This document shows positions 1 to 6,140 of a DNA stretch of 9,077 nucleotides, in pieces. Position 1 is the first letter of the stretch. Every line of letters begins with the position of its first letter. This stretch comes from an uncultured Bacilli bacterium (GTDB taxonomy: Bacteria; Bacillota_I; Bacilli_A; RF39; UBA660): positions 6,108 to 15,184 of the forward strand of contig CAOOMX010000031.1 in assembly GCA_948497845.1 (NCBI GenBank). The letters run 5' to 3'. Under the pieces are notes generated by a model that was not told the DNA's origin, ran no database searches, and saw only the letters and a program-made list of their open reading frames with translations. Both the position numbers and the translations under genes were made by a program.

Positions 1-1068
1 AAAGAATTAGGGGTAAAACTAAATCGTGAGATACAAAAAATAAGAAATACAAATACAAATTATTTGTTGCCAAATGAATTGCCAAGATTTCAAGACGGGG
101 AAGGAAAGGGCGTTTTGCTTGACTCAGCACGAGGAAAAGATGTTTACATTATAAGTGATCCGCATAACTATAGTATTACTTATCAAATGTATGATTTTAT
201 TCATCATATGTCACCAGATGAACATTTTATGGATATCAAAAGAATTATTTCTGCTATTATGCAACATGCCAAAAGTATTACTGTTGTTATGCCTTTGTGG
301 TATCAATCTCGTCAGCATAGAAGAAAGCATGGAGTAAATGAATCTCTTGATATGGCTATGAATTTAAGAGATTTGGAAAATATGGGTGTTAAAGGTTTTG
401 TTACTTTTGATATGCATGATGTGAATTCTGCTCAAAATGCTGTAGCGGTACCATTTGATAATTTTTATGCTACTAATGATATGCTAAAATTATATTTAAA
501 AAATGAACCATTAGATAGCGAAAATACTTATGTTGTTTCTCCAGATGGTGGTGCAGTAGAAAGGGCGAAATTTTTAGCATGGATTTTAGGTGGAGTTAAT
601 TATGGCGTTTTCTCTAAAGGAAGAGGGGATAAAGTTGTTGATGGCATGAATTCTATTGATAGGCATGATTATTTAGGTAGTAGTACTTATGGTAAAAATG
701 TTTTAGTAGCAGATGATATGCTTGCTAGTGGTGGATCAATGTTAGATGTAGCTTTGGAATTGAAAGAACAAGGGGCTGCTAAAGTTGATTTCTTTACGAC
801 ATTTTCTCTTTTTACCAAAGGAATAGAAAAATTTGATAGAGCACATGAAGAAGGCTTGTTTAATGGTTTTTACACAACTACTTTATCTTACATACCACAA
901 GAGTATTTGGATAGACCATGGTTACATGCTGCTGATTGTTCAGTTTATTTAGCTAGAATTTTAGATGCTCTTAATATGGGACATTCTCTTCGTGAATTAA
1001 AGAAGGATAATTCAGCAAGAATGCTTGCTAGAGTAAAAAAACATTCTTTACCACAAGATATGGAATAA
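1..1068 (+). CDS. prs: Ribose-phosphate pyrophosphokinase, 5'-truncated by window edge
   Basis: This enzyme makes PRPP from ribose 5-phosphate and ATP for nucleotide, His and Trp synthesis in the cytoplasm. The frame is open from base 1 with no stop. The codons before the TTG at 64 read as plausible protein (KELGVKLNREIQKIRN), so that TTG is not the start and the true start lies left of the window. Family hallmarks follow in order: the ATP-binding loop SRQHRRKHG (about 307-333), TFDMHD (403-420; the canonical form is DLH), VVSPDGGAVERA (532-567), the catalytic flexible-loop region SKGRGDKVVDG, and the PRPP-binding loop ADDMLASGGSMLD (709-747). The flexible-loop and PRPP motifs resemble the longer clostridial-type Prs (about 390 residues) more than the classic 315-residue form, and that longer length agrees with a missing N-terminus. 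The gene is convergent with capA and ends at a shared terminator. The family assignment is firm. Confidence 0.93.
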   Translation, partial: KELGVKLNREIQKIRNTNTNYLLPNELPRFQDGEGKGVLLDSARGKDVYIISDPHNYSITYQMYDFIHHMSPDEHFMDIKRIISAIMQHAKSITVVMPLWYQSRQHRRKHGVNESLDMAMNLRDLENMGVKGFVTFDMHDVNSAQNAVAVPFDNFYATNDMLKLYLKNEPLDSENTYVVSPDGGAVERAKFLAWILGGVNYGVFSKGRGDKVVDGMNSIDRHDYLGSSTYGKNVLVADDMLASGGSMLDVALELKEQGAAKVDFFTTFSLFTKGIEKFDRAHEEGLFNGFYTTTLSYIPQEYLDRPWLHAADCSVYLARILDALNMGHSLRELKKDNSARMLARVKKHSLPQDME

Positions 1069-1095
1069 AAAAAACTGACTTTTATGTCAGTTTTT
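1069..1095. terminator. Bidirectional intrinsic terminator between prs and capA
   Basis: The perfect 10-bp inverted repeat AAAAACTGAC (1070-1079) / GTCAGTTTTT (1086-1095) has a 6-base loop. An A-tract on the left and a T-tract on the right let it act on both strands. It begins right after the prs stop codon and overlaps the first two bases of the capA stop codon (1094-1096), so it serves two convergent genes. Confidence 0.85.
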
Positions 1096-2314
1096 AATTG
1101 GGTAGGGGAGCAATATTTAGTTTTGTTCCCATATTTTCTAATATTTGTGAATATTTTGTATGTAATCTTTGATAGTCTTTTACATAGGTTCCATCAGTCA
1201 TTTTACTGAATGGAATAACTTTATGATATCTATTATTAGGTTCTTTAGATAATGTTTTATAGTGGGTAAATATAAGTTCTCCACCAAGATTATCTATTTT
1301 TATAGAGGTATCATTTCCTTTTACTGTTTTTGTAATGTCCATGGTCGCTAAAAAACCTATTCTTTTGCTATAATCTCCAGTAGAGTATTGATTTGATATA
1401 AAGTTTCCTAATGAATAAATAACTAAAGTATCATCTATCCAAGTAATAGGTTGTAAAACATGAGGATGGTTTCCAATAATGATATCTACCCCTAAACTAG
1501 CTAAGTAAGCTGCCATTTCTTTTTGTTTTTCATTTGGTGTATGTGTGTATTCAACACCCCAATGCATAGCAACAATTAATACATCAACTTTATCTCGAAT
1601 GCTTTCAATGTCTTTTTTTACTTTTTCTTTACTATATACATTAACTAAATAGTCTTTGCCATTAGGTATTGGAATTCCGTTTGTCATTTCTGTATAAGAT
1701 AGCATTGTATAAGTAATGTTGTTTTTTTCTTTTATAATAATGCTATTATTTTGTTCTTCTTCACTAGTAGCCATTCCATGAAATAGTGTATCAGTTGTTT
1801 TCCAATAGTTTACAGAATTGGTAATGCCTAGCTCGTTTCGATCTAAGGAATGATTGGATGCTAAGGAAACCATATTAAAGCCAATATCTTGCATGGCATC
1901 TGCATATTCGTGAGGTGTATTAAACATTGGATAACCACTTACTGTACTGTTGTCCTTAGCTATAGGAGTTTCTTGGTTGTAATAAGCAATATCATATTTT
2001 GAAACAATGTCTTTTACTTCACTTACTGCATCTTTAAAATCATATGTATTTCCTGGTAGTTCATAAGATAAGTATATGGCGTTGTGAATGAGACCATCAC
2101 CTGTTGCTAATAAGCTAAGTTTGTATTCTTTATCTTCTTTTTGATCTTTGTCATTAGATGGTTTTTTTGAGGCATTATTATTTGAAGGCGCATTTGTATT
2201 GTTCTTTTTAAATACCGTATTAAGTGTAAATAAACCTCCAGCAATAATGCTTGTTATTAGAAATAATGCTATTAGTATTCTACCTATTCTTAATCTTTTT
2301 CTTCTTCTTGCCAT
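1094..2314 (-). CDS. CapA-family (poly-gamma-glutamate capsule synthesis-like) membrane-anchored protein
   Basis: This is a 406-residue protein with a basic N-terminus (MARRRKRLRIGR), one membrane segment at about residues 11-31, an Asn/Lys/Ser-rich linker (36-63) and an external CapA domain with a calcineurin-like phosphoesterase fold. Visible motifs are ATGDG (70-74), NQETP (113-117), ASNHSLD (152-158), MHWG (250-253), GNHPH (281-285) and SLGNF (301-305), so the metal-binding D, E, N and H residues appear intact. CapA/PgsA proteins take part in poly-gamma-glutamate export or anchoring. Many stand-alone members have unknown roles, and no capB or capC lies nearby, so a capsule function is not established. 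The gene follows the HIT gene with 2 bases between. Its ribosome binding site GGAG lies inside the last codons of the HIT gene, which suggests co-transcription and coupling. Confidence 0.88.
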   Translation of the reverse strand: MARRRKRLRIGRILIALFLITSIIAGGLFTLNTVFKKNNTNAPSNNNASKKPSNDKDQKEDKEYKLSLLATGDGLIHNAIYLSYELPGNTYDFKDAVSEVKDIVSKYDIAYYNQETPIAKDNSTVSGYPMFNTPHEYADAMQDIGFNMVSLASNHSLDRNELGITNSVNYWKTTDTLFHGMATSEEEQNNSIIIKEKNNITYTMLSYTEMTNGIPIPNGKDYLVNVYSKEKVKKDIESIRDKVDVLIVAMHWGVEYTHTPNEKQKEMAAYLASLGVDIIIGNHPHVLQPITWIDDTLVIYSLGNFISNQYSTGDYSKRIGFLATMDITKTVKGNDTSIKIDNLGGELIFTHYKTLSKEPNNRYHKVIPFSKMTDGTYVKDYQRLHTKYSQILENMGTKLNIAPLPN

Positions 2315-2316
2315 TT

Positions 2317-2685
2317 TTACTCCATAACCTTTTTGAAAACTTCTTCTTTAGTTAAACTAGCAGGCTCTTGTTTGTTGGGTAATAGATGTAGATGAAAATG
2401 CTTTATTATTTGTTCATCTCCATAATTGATTAAAAAAGTCATTGCCGATTTATCTAATTTTTTCATTAGAATTTTTCCATATTCTTTAGCTATTTTGTTT
2501 ATGTGTAAGAATACTTCATCCTCTAAATCATAAATTGTTTCATAATGAACTTTCGGAACTATTAAAACATGACCATCACAGTTTGGAAAAGCATCCATAA
2601 AAACAATTACTATTTCATCTTCATAAAGAATTAAGGCATCTTGCTCTTTATTTGCTATTTTACAAAATAAACATTCATTTTTCAT
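2317..2685 (-). CDS. HIT-family (Hint-like) nucleotide-binding protein
   Basis: This is a 122-residue histidine-triad protein, predicted to be a cytoplasmic nucleoside phosphoramidase or nucleotide hydrolase. The signature HFHLHLL covers residues 96-102 (H96, H98, H100), preceded by NYGDEQIIK with the usual Gln. The N-terminal CLFC (C5, C8) is the zinc-site pair of many bacterial Hint proteins. DAFPNCDGHVLIVPK (31-45) is the conserved substrate-site strand. It is slightly shorter than the usual 135-140 residues but has no missing motif. The start ATG (2685-2683) has AGGTGA (minus strand, 2695-2690) just upstream. It is the first gene of a two-gene operon with the CapA protein and is divergent from the dehydrogenase gene. 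The exact substrate cannot be read from the sequence. Confidence 0.92.
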   Translation of the reverse strand: MKNECLFCKIANKEQDALILYEDEIVIVFMDAFPNCDGHVLIVPKVHYETIYDLEDEVFLHINKIAKEYGKILMKKLDKSAMTFLINYGDEQIIKHFHLHLLPNKQEPASLTKEEVFKKVME

Positions 2686-2686
2686 T

Positions 2687-2725
2687 AAATCACCTAAAAT
2701 AAGTATATCTTTAATTAGGTGATTT
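2687..2725. repeat. 11-bp inverted repeat in the divergent HIT/dehydrogenase region
   Basis: AAATCACCTAA (2687-2697) and TTAGGTGATTT (2715-2725) are perfect inverted copies separated by 17 bp. One arm covers the predicted transcription start and ribosome binding site of the HIT gene. The other lies in the spacer and touches the -35 box. Because the predicted start falls inside the first arm, an RNA hairpin would not form from this promoter. A DNA operator is the better reading, but this is inference. Confidence 0.5.
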
Positions 2726-2730
2726 GTCCA
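2702..2730 (-). promoter_or_regulatory. SigA-type promoter for the HIT-capA operon
   Basis: On the minus strand, -35 TGGACA (2730-2725) and -10 TATACT (2707-2702) each match the consensus at 5 of 6 positions, with a 17-bp spacer. The expected start is near 2695, leaving an RNA leader of only about 10 bases before the HIT start codon. Confidence 0.6.
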
Positions 2731-2749
2731 GGCAAGTCTTTGTTCTTGG

Positions 2750-2758
2750 CATATGCTA
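2750..2758 (+). promoter_or_regulatory. Possible SigK-like -10 box upstream of the dehydrogenase gene
   Basis: CATATGCTA fits the SigK -10 pattern CATAnnnTA of Bacillus sporulation genes and sits 22 bp before the start codon. No convincing -35 element is visible at the right spacing, so this is suggestive only. Confidence 0.25.
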
Positions 2759-2765
2759 TTTACAG

Positions 2766-2774
2766 AAAGGAGGG
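2766..2774 (+). promoter_or_regulatory. Strong ribosome binding site fixing the dehydrogenase start
   Basis: AAAGGAGGG lies 6 bases before the ATG at 2781. It decides that start over the in-frame TTG at 2724, which has no ribosome binding site and lies inside the divergent promoter and inverted repeat. Confidence 0.85.
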
Positions 2775-2780
2775 TGTAAT

Positions 2781-3662
2781 ATGTTTGATGATTATGCTTT
2801 GGATTGTAAACTTTTTAAAAAGGAATTTCCTCCTCAACATCAAGATATGCAGCCTGGGGTGGAATATTTGATGGACCCATTGCCTGTTTTTTATAATGAA
2901 AAATATAAGGCTAGCGGTAAATTAAAAGGAAAAGTTGCATTAATAACGGGTGGAGATTCTGGTATTGGAAGAGCTGTGGCTGTTTTATTTGCTAAAGAAG
3001 GTGCATGTGTAGCTATAAACTATTTGAATGAACATGAAGACGCTTTAGTAACAAAGGCATTTATTGAATCTATAGGAGGGGATGTTTTACTAGTTCCAGC
3101 AGATTTAAAGGATCCTGATAATTGTAGAGATGTTGTTGAAAAAACCATTGGTTATTTTGGGCGGCTTGATATTTTAGTTAATAACGCAGGTGTACAATTT
3201 GAACAGGGTGATTTGCAGGATATTAGTGATGAACAATTTGATTTTACTTTGAAAAGTAATGTTTATTCTATGTTTTATATGACACGCTGTGCTTTAAAGT
3301 TTTTAAAAGAAGGTAGTTCTATTATTAATGTATCATCAATTACTACATTTAAAGGGAATCCTGATTTAATTGATTATGTAACAAGTAAAGGCGCTATTGT
3401 TGGTTTTACAAGAAGCTTGGCAACAAATTTAGCTGCTAAAAATATTCGTGTAAATGCGATTGCTCCTGGTATTTTTTGGACCCCTTTACAACCTGCTTGT
3501 TGGCAAGCCGAAAAGATTCCTACACTAGCTAGTGATGTGCCGATGAATAGAGCTGGTCAAACTTGTGAAATTGCACCATTGTTTGTTTATCTTGCAAGTG
3601 AAGATTCATCTTTTATGACAGGGCAAGTTCTTCATATCAATGGTGGAGAATATAATGGATAA
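2781..3662 (+). CDS. Short-chain dehydrogenase/reductase, GSP39/YhxC-like
   Basis: This 293-residue NAD(P)-dependent oxidoreductase has the N-terminal extension PPQHQDMQPGVE (17-28) typical of the Bacillus YdaD(GSP39)/YhxC/YhxD/YhdF group of classical SDRs. It shows the nucleotide-binding TGGDSGIG (56-63), NNAG (134-137), catalytic N160, S185/S186, and Y199-x3-K203. IAPGIFWTPL (227-236) and the C-terminal VLHINGGE are also typical. All catalytic residues are present. The substrate is unknown. Relatives are known as general-stress proteins in Bacillus. Here the gene sits 57 bp upstream of cotE with no terminator between, so it may be read through into cotE and expressed during sporulation. The ATG at 2781 is chosen because of its near-perfect ribosome binding site. 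Confidence 0.93.
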   Translation: MFDDYALDCKLFKKEFPPQHQDMQPGVEYLMDPLPVFYNEKYKASGKLKGKVALITGGDSGIGRAVAVLFAKEGACVAINYLNEHEDALVTKAFIESIGGDVLLVPADLKDPDNCRDVVEKTIGYFGRLDILVNNAGVQFEQGDLQDISDEQFDFTLKSNVYSMFYMTRCALKFLKEGSSIINVSSITTFKGNPDLIDYVTSKGAIVGFTRSLATNLAAKNIRVNAIAPGIFWTPLQPACWQAEKIPTLASDVPMNRAGQTCEIAPLFVYLASEDSSFMTGQVLHINGGEYNG

Positions 3663-3690
3663 ATTTTGGTACTTAATAGATTTATACTTG

Positions 3691-3699
3691 CATATAGTT
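3691..3699 (+). promoter_or_regulatory. Possible SigE/SigK-type -10 box upstream of cotE
   Basis: CATATAGTT resembles both the SigE -10 (CATACAAT, 6 of 8) and the SigK -10 (CATAnnnTA, 5 of 6 fixed positions). A TACT at 3670-3673, 17 bp upstream, could be the short SigK -35. In B. subtilis cotE has SigE and SigK promoters, which makes the match reasonable but unproven. Confidence 0.35.
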
Positions 3700-3719
3700 G
3701 ATTAGGAAGGTGAAATTAG

Positions 3720-4247
3720 ATGTCAAGTTTTAAAGAAATCGTTACAAAAGCTGTTATTGGTAAAGCTAAAAAAACAAGTAGCAATTCTTTTAGTTTATCT
3801 CCAGAAGAAAAGCCAAATACTGTTTTAGGCTGTTGGGTTATTAATCATACTTTTTCAGGTGTTAAGAATCATCAAGGTGGCGTAAATATTAATGGTGCTT
3901 TTGACGTTAACGTTTGGTATTCTTATGAGGGCGATTCTAAAACAGCTGTAACAACAAAAAGATTTACTTATACCGATGCTATGAATGTTCCCTTAAAAGA
4001 AAATAGTAATATTACGAGTGCTTCAGAAATTATTGTGCGTTGTTTAAAACAACCAACTGTGTCAAATGTTTCAGCTAATGATGGGATTGTGGAGCTTACT
4101 ATTGATAAGGAATTAGGCGTAGAAGTAGTTGGGGATGTAAAGGTAAAAATAAGTGTAGAAGATGATGAAGACGATTATGAAGAAATTTTTGATGAACCAA
4201 AGGTAGAAGATATTCCACAAGTAAATGAAGATTATTTGAGTGAATAA
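3720..4247 (+). CDS. cotE: Outer spore coat morphogenetic protein CotE
   Basis: CotE is made in the mother cell of sporulating Bacilli and directs assembly of the outer coat layer around the forespore. This protein has 175 residues against 181 in B. subtilis. The N-terminal FKEIVTKAVIGKAKK (4-18) corresponds to the start of B. subtilis CotE. TVLGCWVINHTF (34-45) and GAFDVNVWYSYEGDSKT (59-75) match the conserved core, and a strongly acidic tail (147-175, rich in D and E) matches the C-terminal region that in B. subtilis recruits other coat proteins. The start has AGGAAGGTGA (3704-3713) 6 bases upstream. The gene follows the dehydrogenase and ends in its own weak terminator. It is the main evidence that the organism forms endospores. 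Recognition is by recalled similarity, not a search. Confidence 0.92.
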   Translation: MSSFKEIVTKAVIGKAKKTSSNSFSLSPEEKPNTVLGCWVINHTFSGVKNHQGGVNINGAFDVNVWYSYEGDSKTAVTTKRFTYTDAMNVPLKENSNITSASEIIVRCLKQPTVSNVSANDGIVELTIDKELGVEVVGDVKVKISVEDDEDDYEEIFDEPKVEDIPQVNEDYLSE

Positions 4248-4271
4248 AGGAGTTTAGATGACTTCCTTTTT
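4246..4271 (+). terminator. Intrinsic terminator after cotE
   Basis: AAAGGAGT (4246-4253) pairs with ACTTCCTTT (4261-4269) with one bulged T and a 7-base loop, followed by T residues to 4271. It starts within the cotE stop codon. The stem is modest, so termination may be partial. Confidence 0.6.
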
Positions 4272-4290
4272 CATATGTGTAGAAAGGGAA

Positions 4291-4319
4291 TTGAAATGCG
4301 TTTTCTTTTGTGGTAATAT
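4291..4319 (+). promoter_or_regulatory. SigA-type extended -10 promoter for the three-gene membrane operon
   Basis: TTGAAA (4291-4296) is a 5/6 -35 match. After a 17-bp spacer comes TAATAT (4314-4319), a 4/6 -10 preceded by TGG, giving an extended -10. The expected start is near 4326, just before the ribosome binding site AAAGGAG (4333-4339). Confidence 0.55.
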
Positions 4320-4352
4320 TTTTATGAAAACAAAAGGAGTGGTAGTAGTTTT

Positions 4353-5018
4353 GTGAGATATCATAATTTGAGATTTGACATTTGGGTTTGTTTAGCCTTA
4401 AGCTTTCTGATAGCTTTGGGAGTAGAAAAAATAGCAAATCCGATAATGGCTAAAAAGTATGAGCAACATAAAAGTGAGCATATTGTAGAAGAGAATAATG
4501 TTGGTGGCGTAGCTTTAGATGATGTAGTTCGCGCACAAAATATTGAAGATTTATTTAAGTATGATACATTTACTGTTGTTTCAAAAGGAATAGAATATCG
4601 TAATAGAGGAGCAGGTTATTATCATGGAATGTATTTGCATGCTCTTACATTACCTAGTGGTGAAAGAGTAGCAGCTCGTATCAATCAGGATGCTGTTGTA
4701 TCTAGTGGAGATTCAATTTTTTCTAGCGATAATACTTTGCCAGTTGGCCAAATTGTTGAAGCTGATTTAAGTGATGATACATACTTTTTAAGCCAAATCG
4801 AACATAGTGAAAAATTAGACAGACATGACTTTTATGTTGATATGGTTGGAGGAGCTGAGATTCAAAGTGAAGATTCCTTTATAGGCTTTCCTATTATGTT
4901 GATGCAAGTAGCAGTAGTTGTTGTATTTTTCCCTATATTCCATGCTTTAGGGGCAAAATTAGGTATATTCCCATATTTTTTTGCTCCGAAAAAGAAACAA
5001 GAAGAAAAATGGGATTAA
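4353..5018 (+). CDS. Uncharacterised membrane protein, two TM segments flanking an external domain
   Basis: I do not recognise the family. The 221-residue protein has a first hydrophobic segment at about residues 10-32, a central domain (about 45-175) and a second hydrophobic segment at about 179-201. It ends in a Lys-rich tail, APKKKQEEK. The positive tail suggests that both termini are cytoplasmic and the central domain external. That domain looks beta-rich, with DTFTVVSKGIEYRN, YLHALTLPSGERVAARIN and NTLPVGQIVEADL, and ends near a Gly-rich turn (VGGAEI, 165-170). It has no Cys. The start is a GTG with AAAGGAG (4333-4339) 13 bases upstream, a rather long spacing. No better in-frame start exists, because the TTG at 4351 is out of frame. 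It is the first gene of a three-gene unit with its own promoter. The function is unknown. Confidence 0.85.
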   Translation: MRYHNLRFDIWVCLALSFLIALGVEKIANPIMAKKYEQHKSEHIVEENNVGGVALDDVVRAQNIEDLFKYDTFTVVSKGIEYRNRGAGYYHGMYLHALTLPSGERVAARINQDAVVSSGDSIFSSDNTLPVGQIVEADLSDDTYFLSQIEHSEKLDRHDFYVDMVGGAEIQSEDSFIGFPIMLMQVAVVVVFFPIFHALGAKLGIFPYFFAPKKKQEEKWD

Positions 5019-5035
5019 GAAAGAGGTAGTTAAAA

Positions 5036-5674
5036 ATGGAAGATGGAAAAATTAAGAAAATAAATATGTTATATTTATTAGGTTATATTTTTGGTCCTAT
5101 GATTTTAATAGGTCTTGGGGGATTAATTGGTTATTTGTTTTTTAAAGATGGTGGTACAGGAGCTGTTATATTCTTTATGTGTCCAACCATACTTGCTTTT
5201 CTTTGGTGGTCTTTTGCTGGTACGCTTTTATTTCGATTCAAAGTAAAGGCTTTTGAAGCAGACTTAGATAGCTTAGGTGTAAGTCGTAATCAAACCTTTT
5301 ATGGAAGAGGAAAATTAGTTGTACTTGATTTAGTAACAGGTCAAATGGGAATTGTTTTCTTCTGGAATCCGTTTGTTAGTTATTTAGTTCCTGCAACACG
5401 AGTAACTAAAGCTTGGGTTGATGATGGTCGTATGGGTAAAGGCTTTATGGAAGGCAGTAGTCGTGTACGCTTTTTATTCGTTATTGATGATATCAAAGTA
5501 AGCGTAGATACATTTACTTCTAATCAACGTTTTAGAATGGATAGTGATTATATTTTAAAAGGTATTTCTAAAGCTGATATGATGGTGCAAATGATTGAAG
5601 AAGCAAAAGTGGTTGCTATAGAAAAAGAAAATAAAGATAAAGCTTCAAAAAAAGAAAAGAAAGCGAAGAAATAA
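5036..5674 (+). CDS. Uncharacterised membrane protein, two N-terminal TM segments and a cytoplasmic beta domain
   Basis: This 212-residue protein has membrane segments at about residues 11-36 (with the Gly-rich LIGLGGLIGYL) and 41-66. A soluble part follows (70-195), then a Lys-rich low-complexity tail (196-212). The short loop between the two segments puts both ends on one side, and the basic tail suggests the cytoplasm. The pattern KLVVLDLVTGQMGIVFFWNPFVSYLVP...RVTKAWVDD...RVRFLFVIDDIKVSVDTF reads as alternating beta strands followed by a helix. This is reminiscent of bacterial PH-like domains, but that is only an impression. The ATG has AGAGGT (5022-5027) 8 bases upstream. The gene is 17 bp after its upstream partner and overlaps the next start by one base, so the three products probably act together. 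No catalytic motif was seen. Confidence 0.87.
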   Translation: MEDGKIKKINMLYLLGYIFGPMILIGLGGLIGYLFFKDGGTGAVIFFMCPTILAFLWWSFAGTLLFRFKVKAFEADLDSLGVSRNQTFYGRGKLVVLDLVTGQMGIVFFWNPFVSYLVPATRVTKAWVDDGRMGKGFMEGSSRVRFLFVIDDIKVSVDTFTSNQRFRMDSDYILKGISKADMMVQMIEEAKVVAIEKENKDKASKKEKKAKK

Positions 5675-6039
5675 TGCATTTATTTAGAAAAATACGGTCT
5701 ATTTTTCATGATGATTGGTGTAGTCAATGCTATACAGATATGGAAGTAAGAGGAAAAAGACTATTTATGCTTCCCGTTATGGTGGATCATTATGTTCATC
5801 ATGATGATGCTAAGTATTTTATGAAAAATTTAATTCGTGTTTCAAAAAAGAAAGATATACCTACAGGCTATTATGCTTGTGGTATTGTTTCTTATAAATG
5901 TCCTAATTGTGGAGAAGCTTTAGTTAAATTGACGGTTTTTCTTCCTGTAAGAGATCAGGAAAAAGATGAGGATTATATTTATTTTAAAAATGGAGAATTA
6001 GATACATTTTTACAAAATAGTGATTTTAAAGATAGATAG
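5674..6039 (+). CDS. Small protein with two CxxC pairs (zinc-ribbon-like)
   Basis: This 121-residue, mostly hydrophilic protein has no membrane segment or signal peptide. CSQC (16-19) and CPNC (76-79) form two CxxC knuckles about 56 residues apart, compatible with one zinc site. C69 is a further lone Cys. Between them lies a His/Asp-rich stretch, VDHYVHHDDAKYF (37-49). The family is not recognised. Its ATG overlaps the stop of the upstream membrane-protein gene (TAATG, 5672-5676), which indicates translational coupling and fits the lack of a good ribosome binding site. It closes the three-gene unit and is followed by a strong terminator. A role as a soluble, metal-binding partner of the two membrane proteins is inference from position only. 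Confidence 0.85.
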   Translation: MHLFRKIRSIFHDDWCSQCYTDMEVRGKRLFMLPVMVDHYVHHDDAKYFMKNLIRVSKKKDIPTGYYACGIVSYKCPNCGEALVKLTVFLPVRDQEKDEDYIYFKNGELDTFLQNSDFKDR

Positions 6040-6052
6040 AAATTTAGAGAAG

Positions 6053-6074
6053 ATGCTTGAAAAAGCATTTTTTT
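6053..6074 (+). terminator. Strong intrinsic terminator of the three-gene membrane operon
   Basis: ATGCTT (6053-6058), a GAAA tetraloop and AAGCAT (6063-6068) are followed by an unbroken T run to 6074. It cleanly separates the unknown membrane operon from the sigma-factor operon. Confidence 0.88.
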
Positions 6075-6081
6075 CATTTCT

Positions 6082-6111
6082 TTGTAAAAAAATGAAACTT
6101 TTTGTTGTAAT
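6082..6111 (+). promoter_or_regulatory. Candidate promoter region of the sigma-factor operon
   Basis: TTGTAA (6082-6087) and TGTAAT (6106-6111) with an 18-bp spacer could be a SigA promoter. Overlapping it is TGAAACTTTTT (6093-6103), which resembles the -35 element of ECF-sigma promoters (TGAAAC), but no CGT-type -10 is visible 16-17 bp further on. Which element is used cannot be settled by reading. Confidence 0.4.
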
Positions 6112-6140
6112 ATGAGAATATATATAGTGAAGGTGATAAA

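Noticed and set aside
155..337. 60-residue open frame inside prs in another frame
   Set aside because: It has no ribosome binding site and lies wholly within the well-supported prs frame.
1094..2685. Capsule biosynthesis locus suggested by the CapA-like protein
   Set aside because: No capB, capC or glycosyl or ligase genes are nearby. CapA-fold proteins are common outside capsule loci.
2724..2780. Upstream TTG start for the dehydrogenase
   Set aside because: It lies inside the divergent promoter and inverted repeat and has no ribosome binding site. The ATG at 2781 has a near-perfect one.
4305..4336. 7-bp hairpin CTTTTGT/ACAAAAG near the ribosome binding site of the membrane operon
   Set aside because: The left arm lies upstream of the predicted transcription start, so it would not be in the RNA. 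It is AT-rich and likely chance.
4324..4356. 10-codon leader peptide (MKTKGVVVVL) overlapping the GTG start at 4353
   Set aside because: It has no ribosome binding site of its own and its ATG would be at or before the expected transcription start. It is probably chance.
4099..4437. 112-residue open frame on the minus strand across the cotE end and the next gene
   Set aside because: It is antisense to the cotE acidic tail and to the start of the membrane protein gene, crosses a promoter and terminator, and its composition looks like reversed coding sequence.
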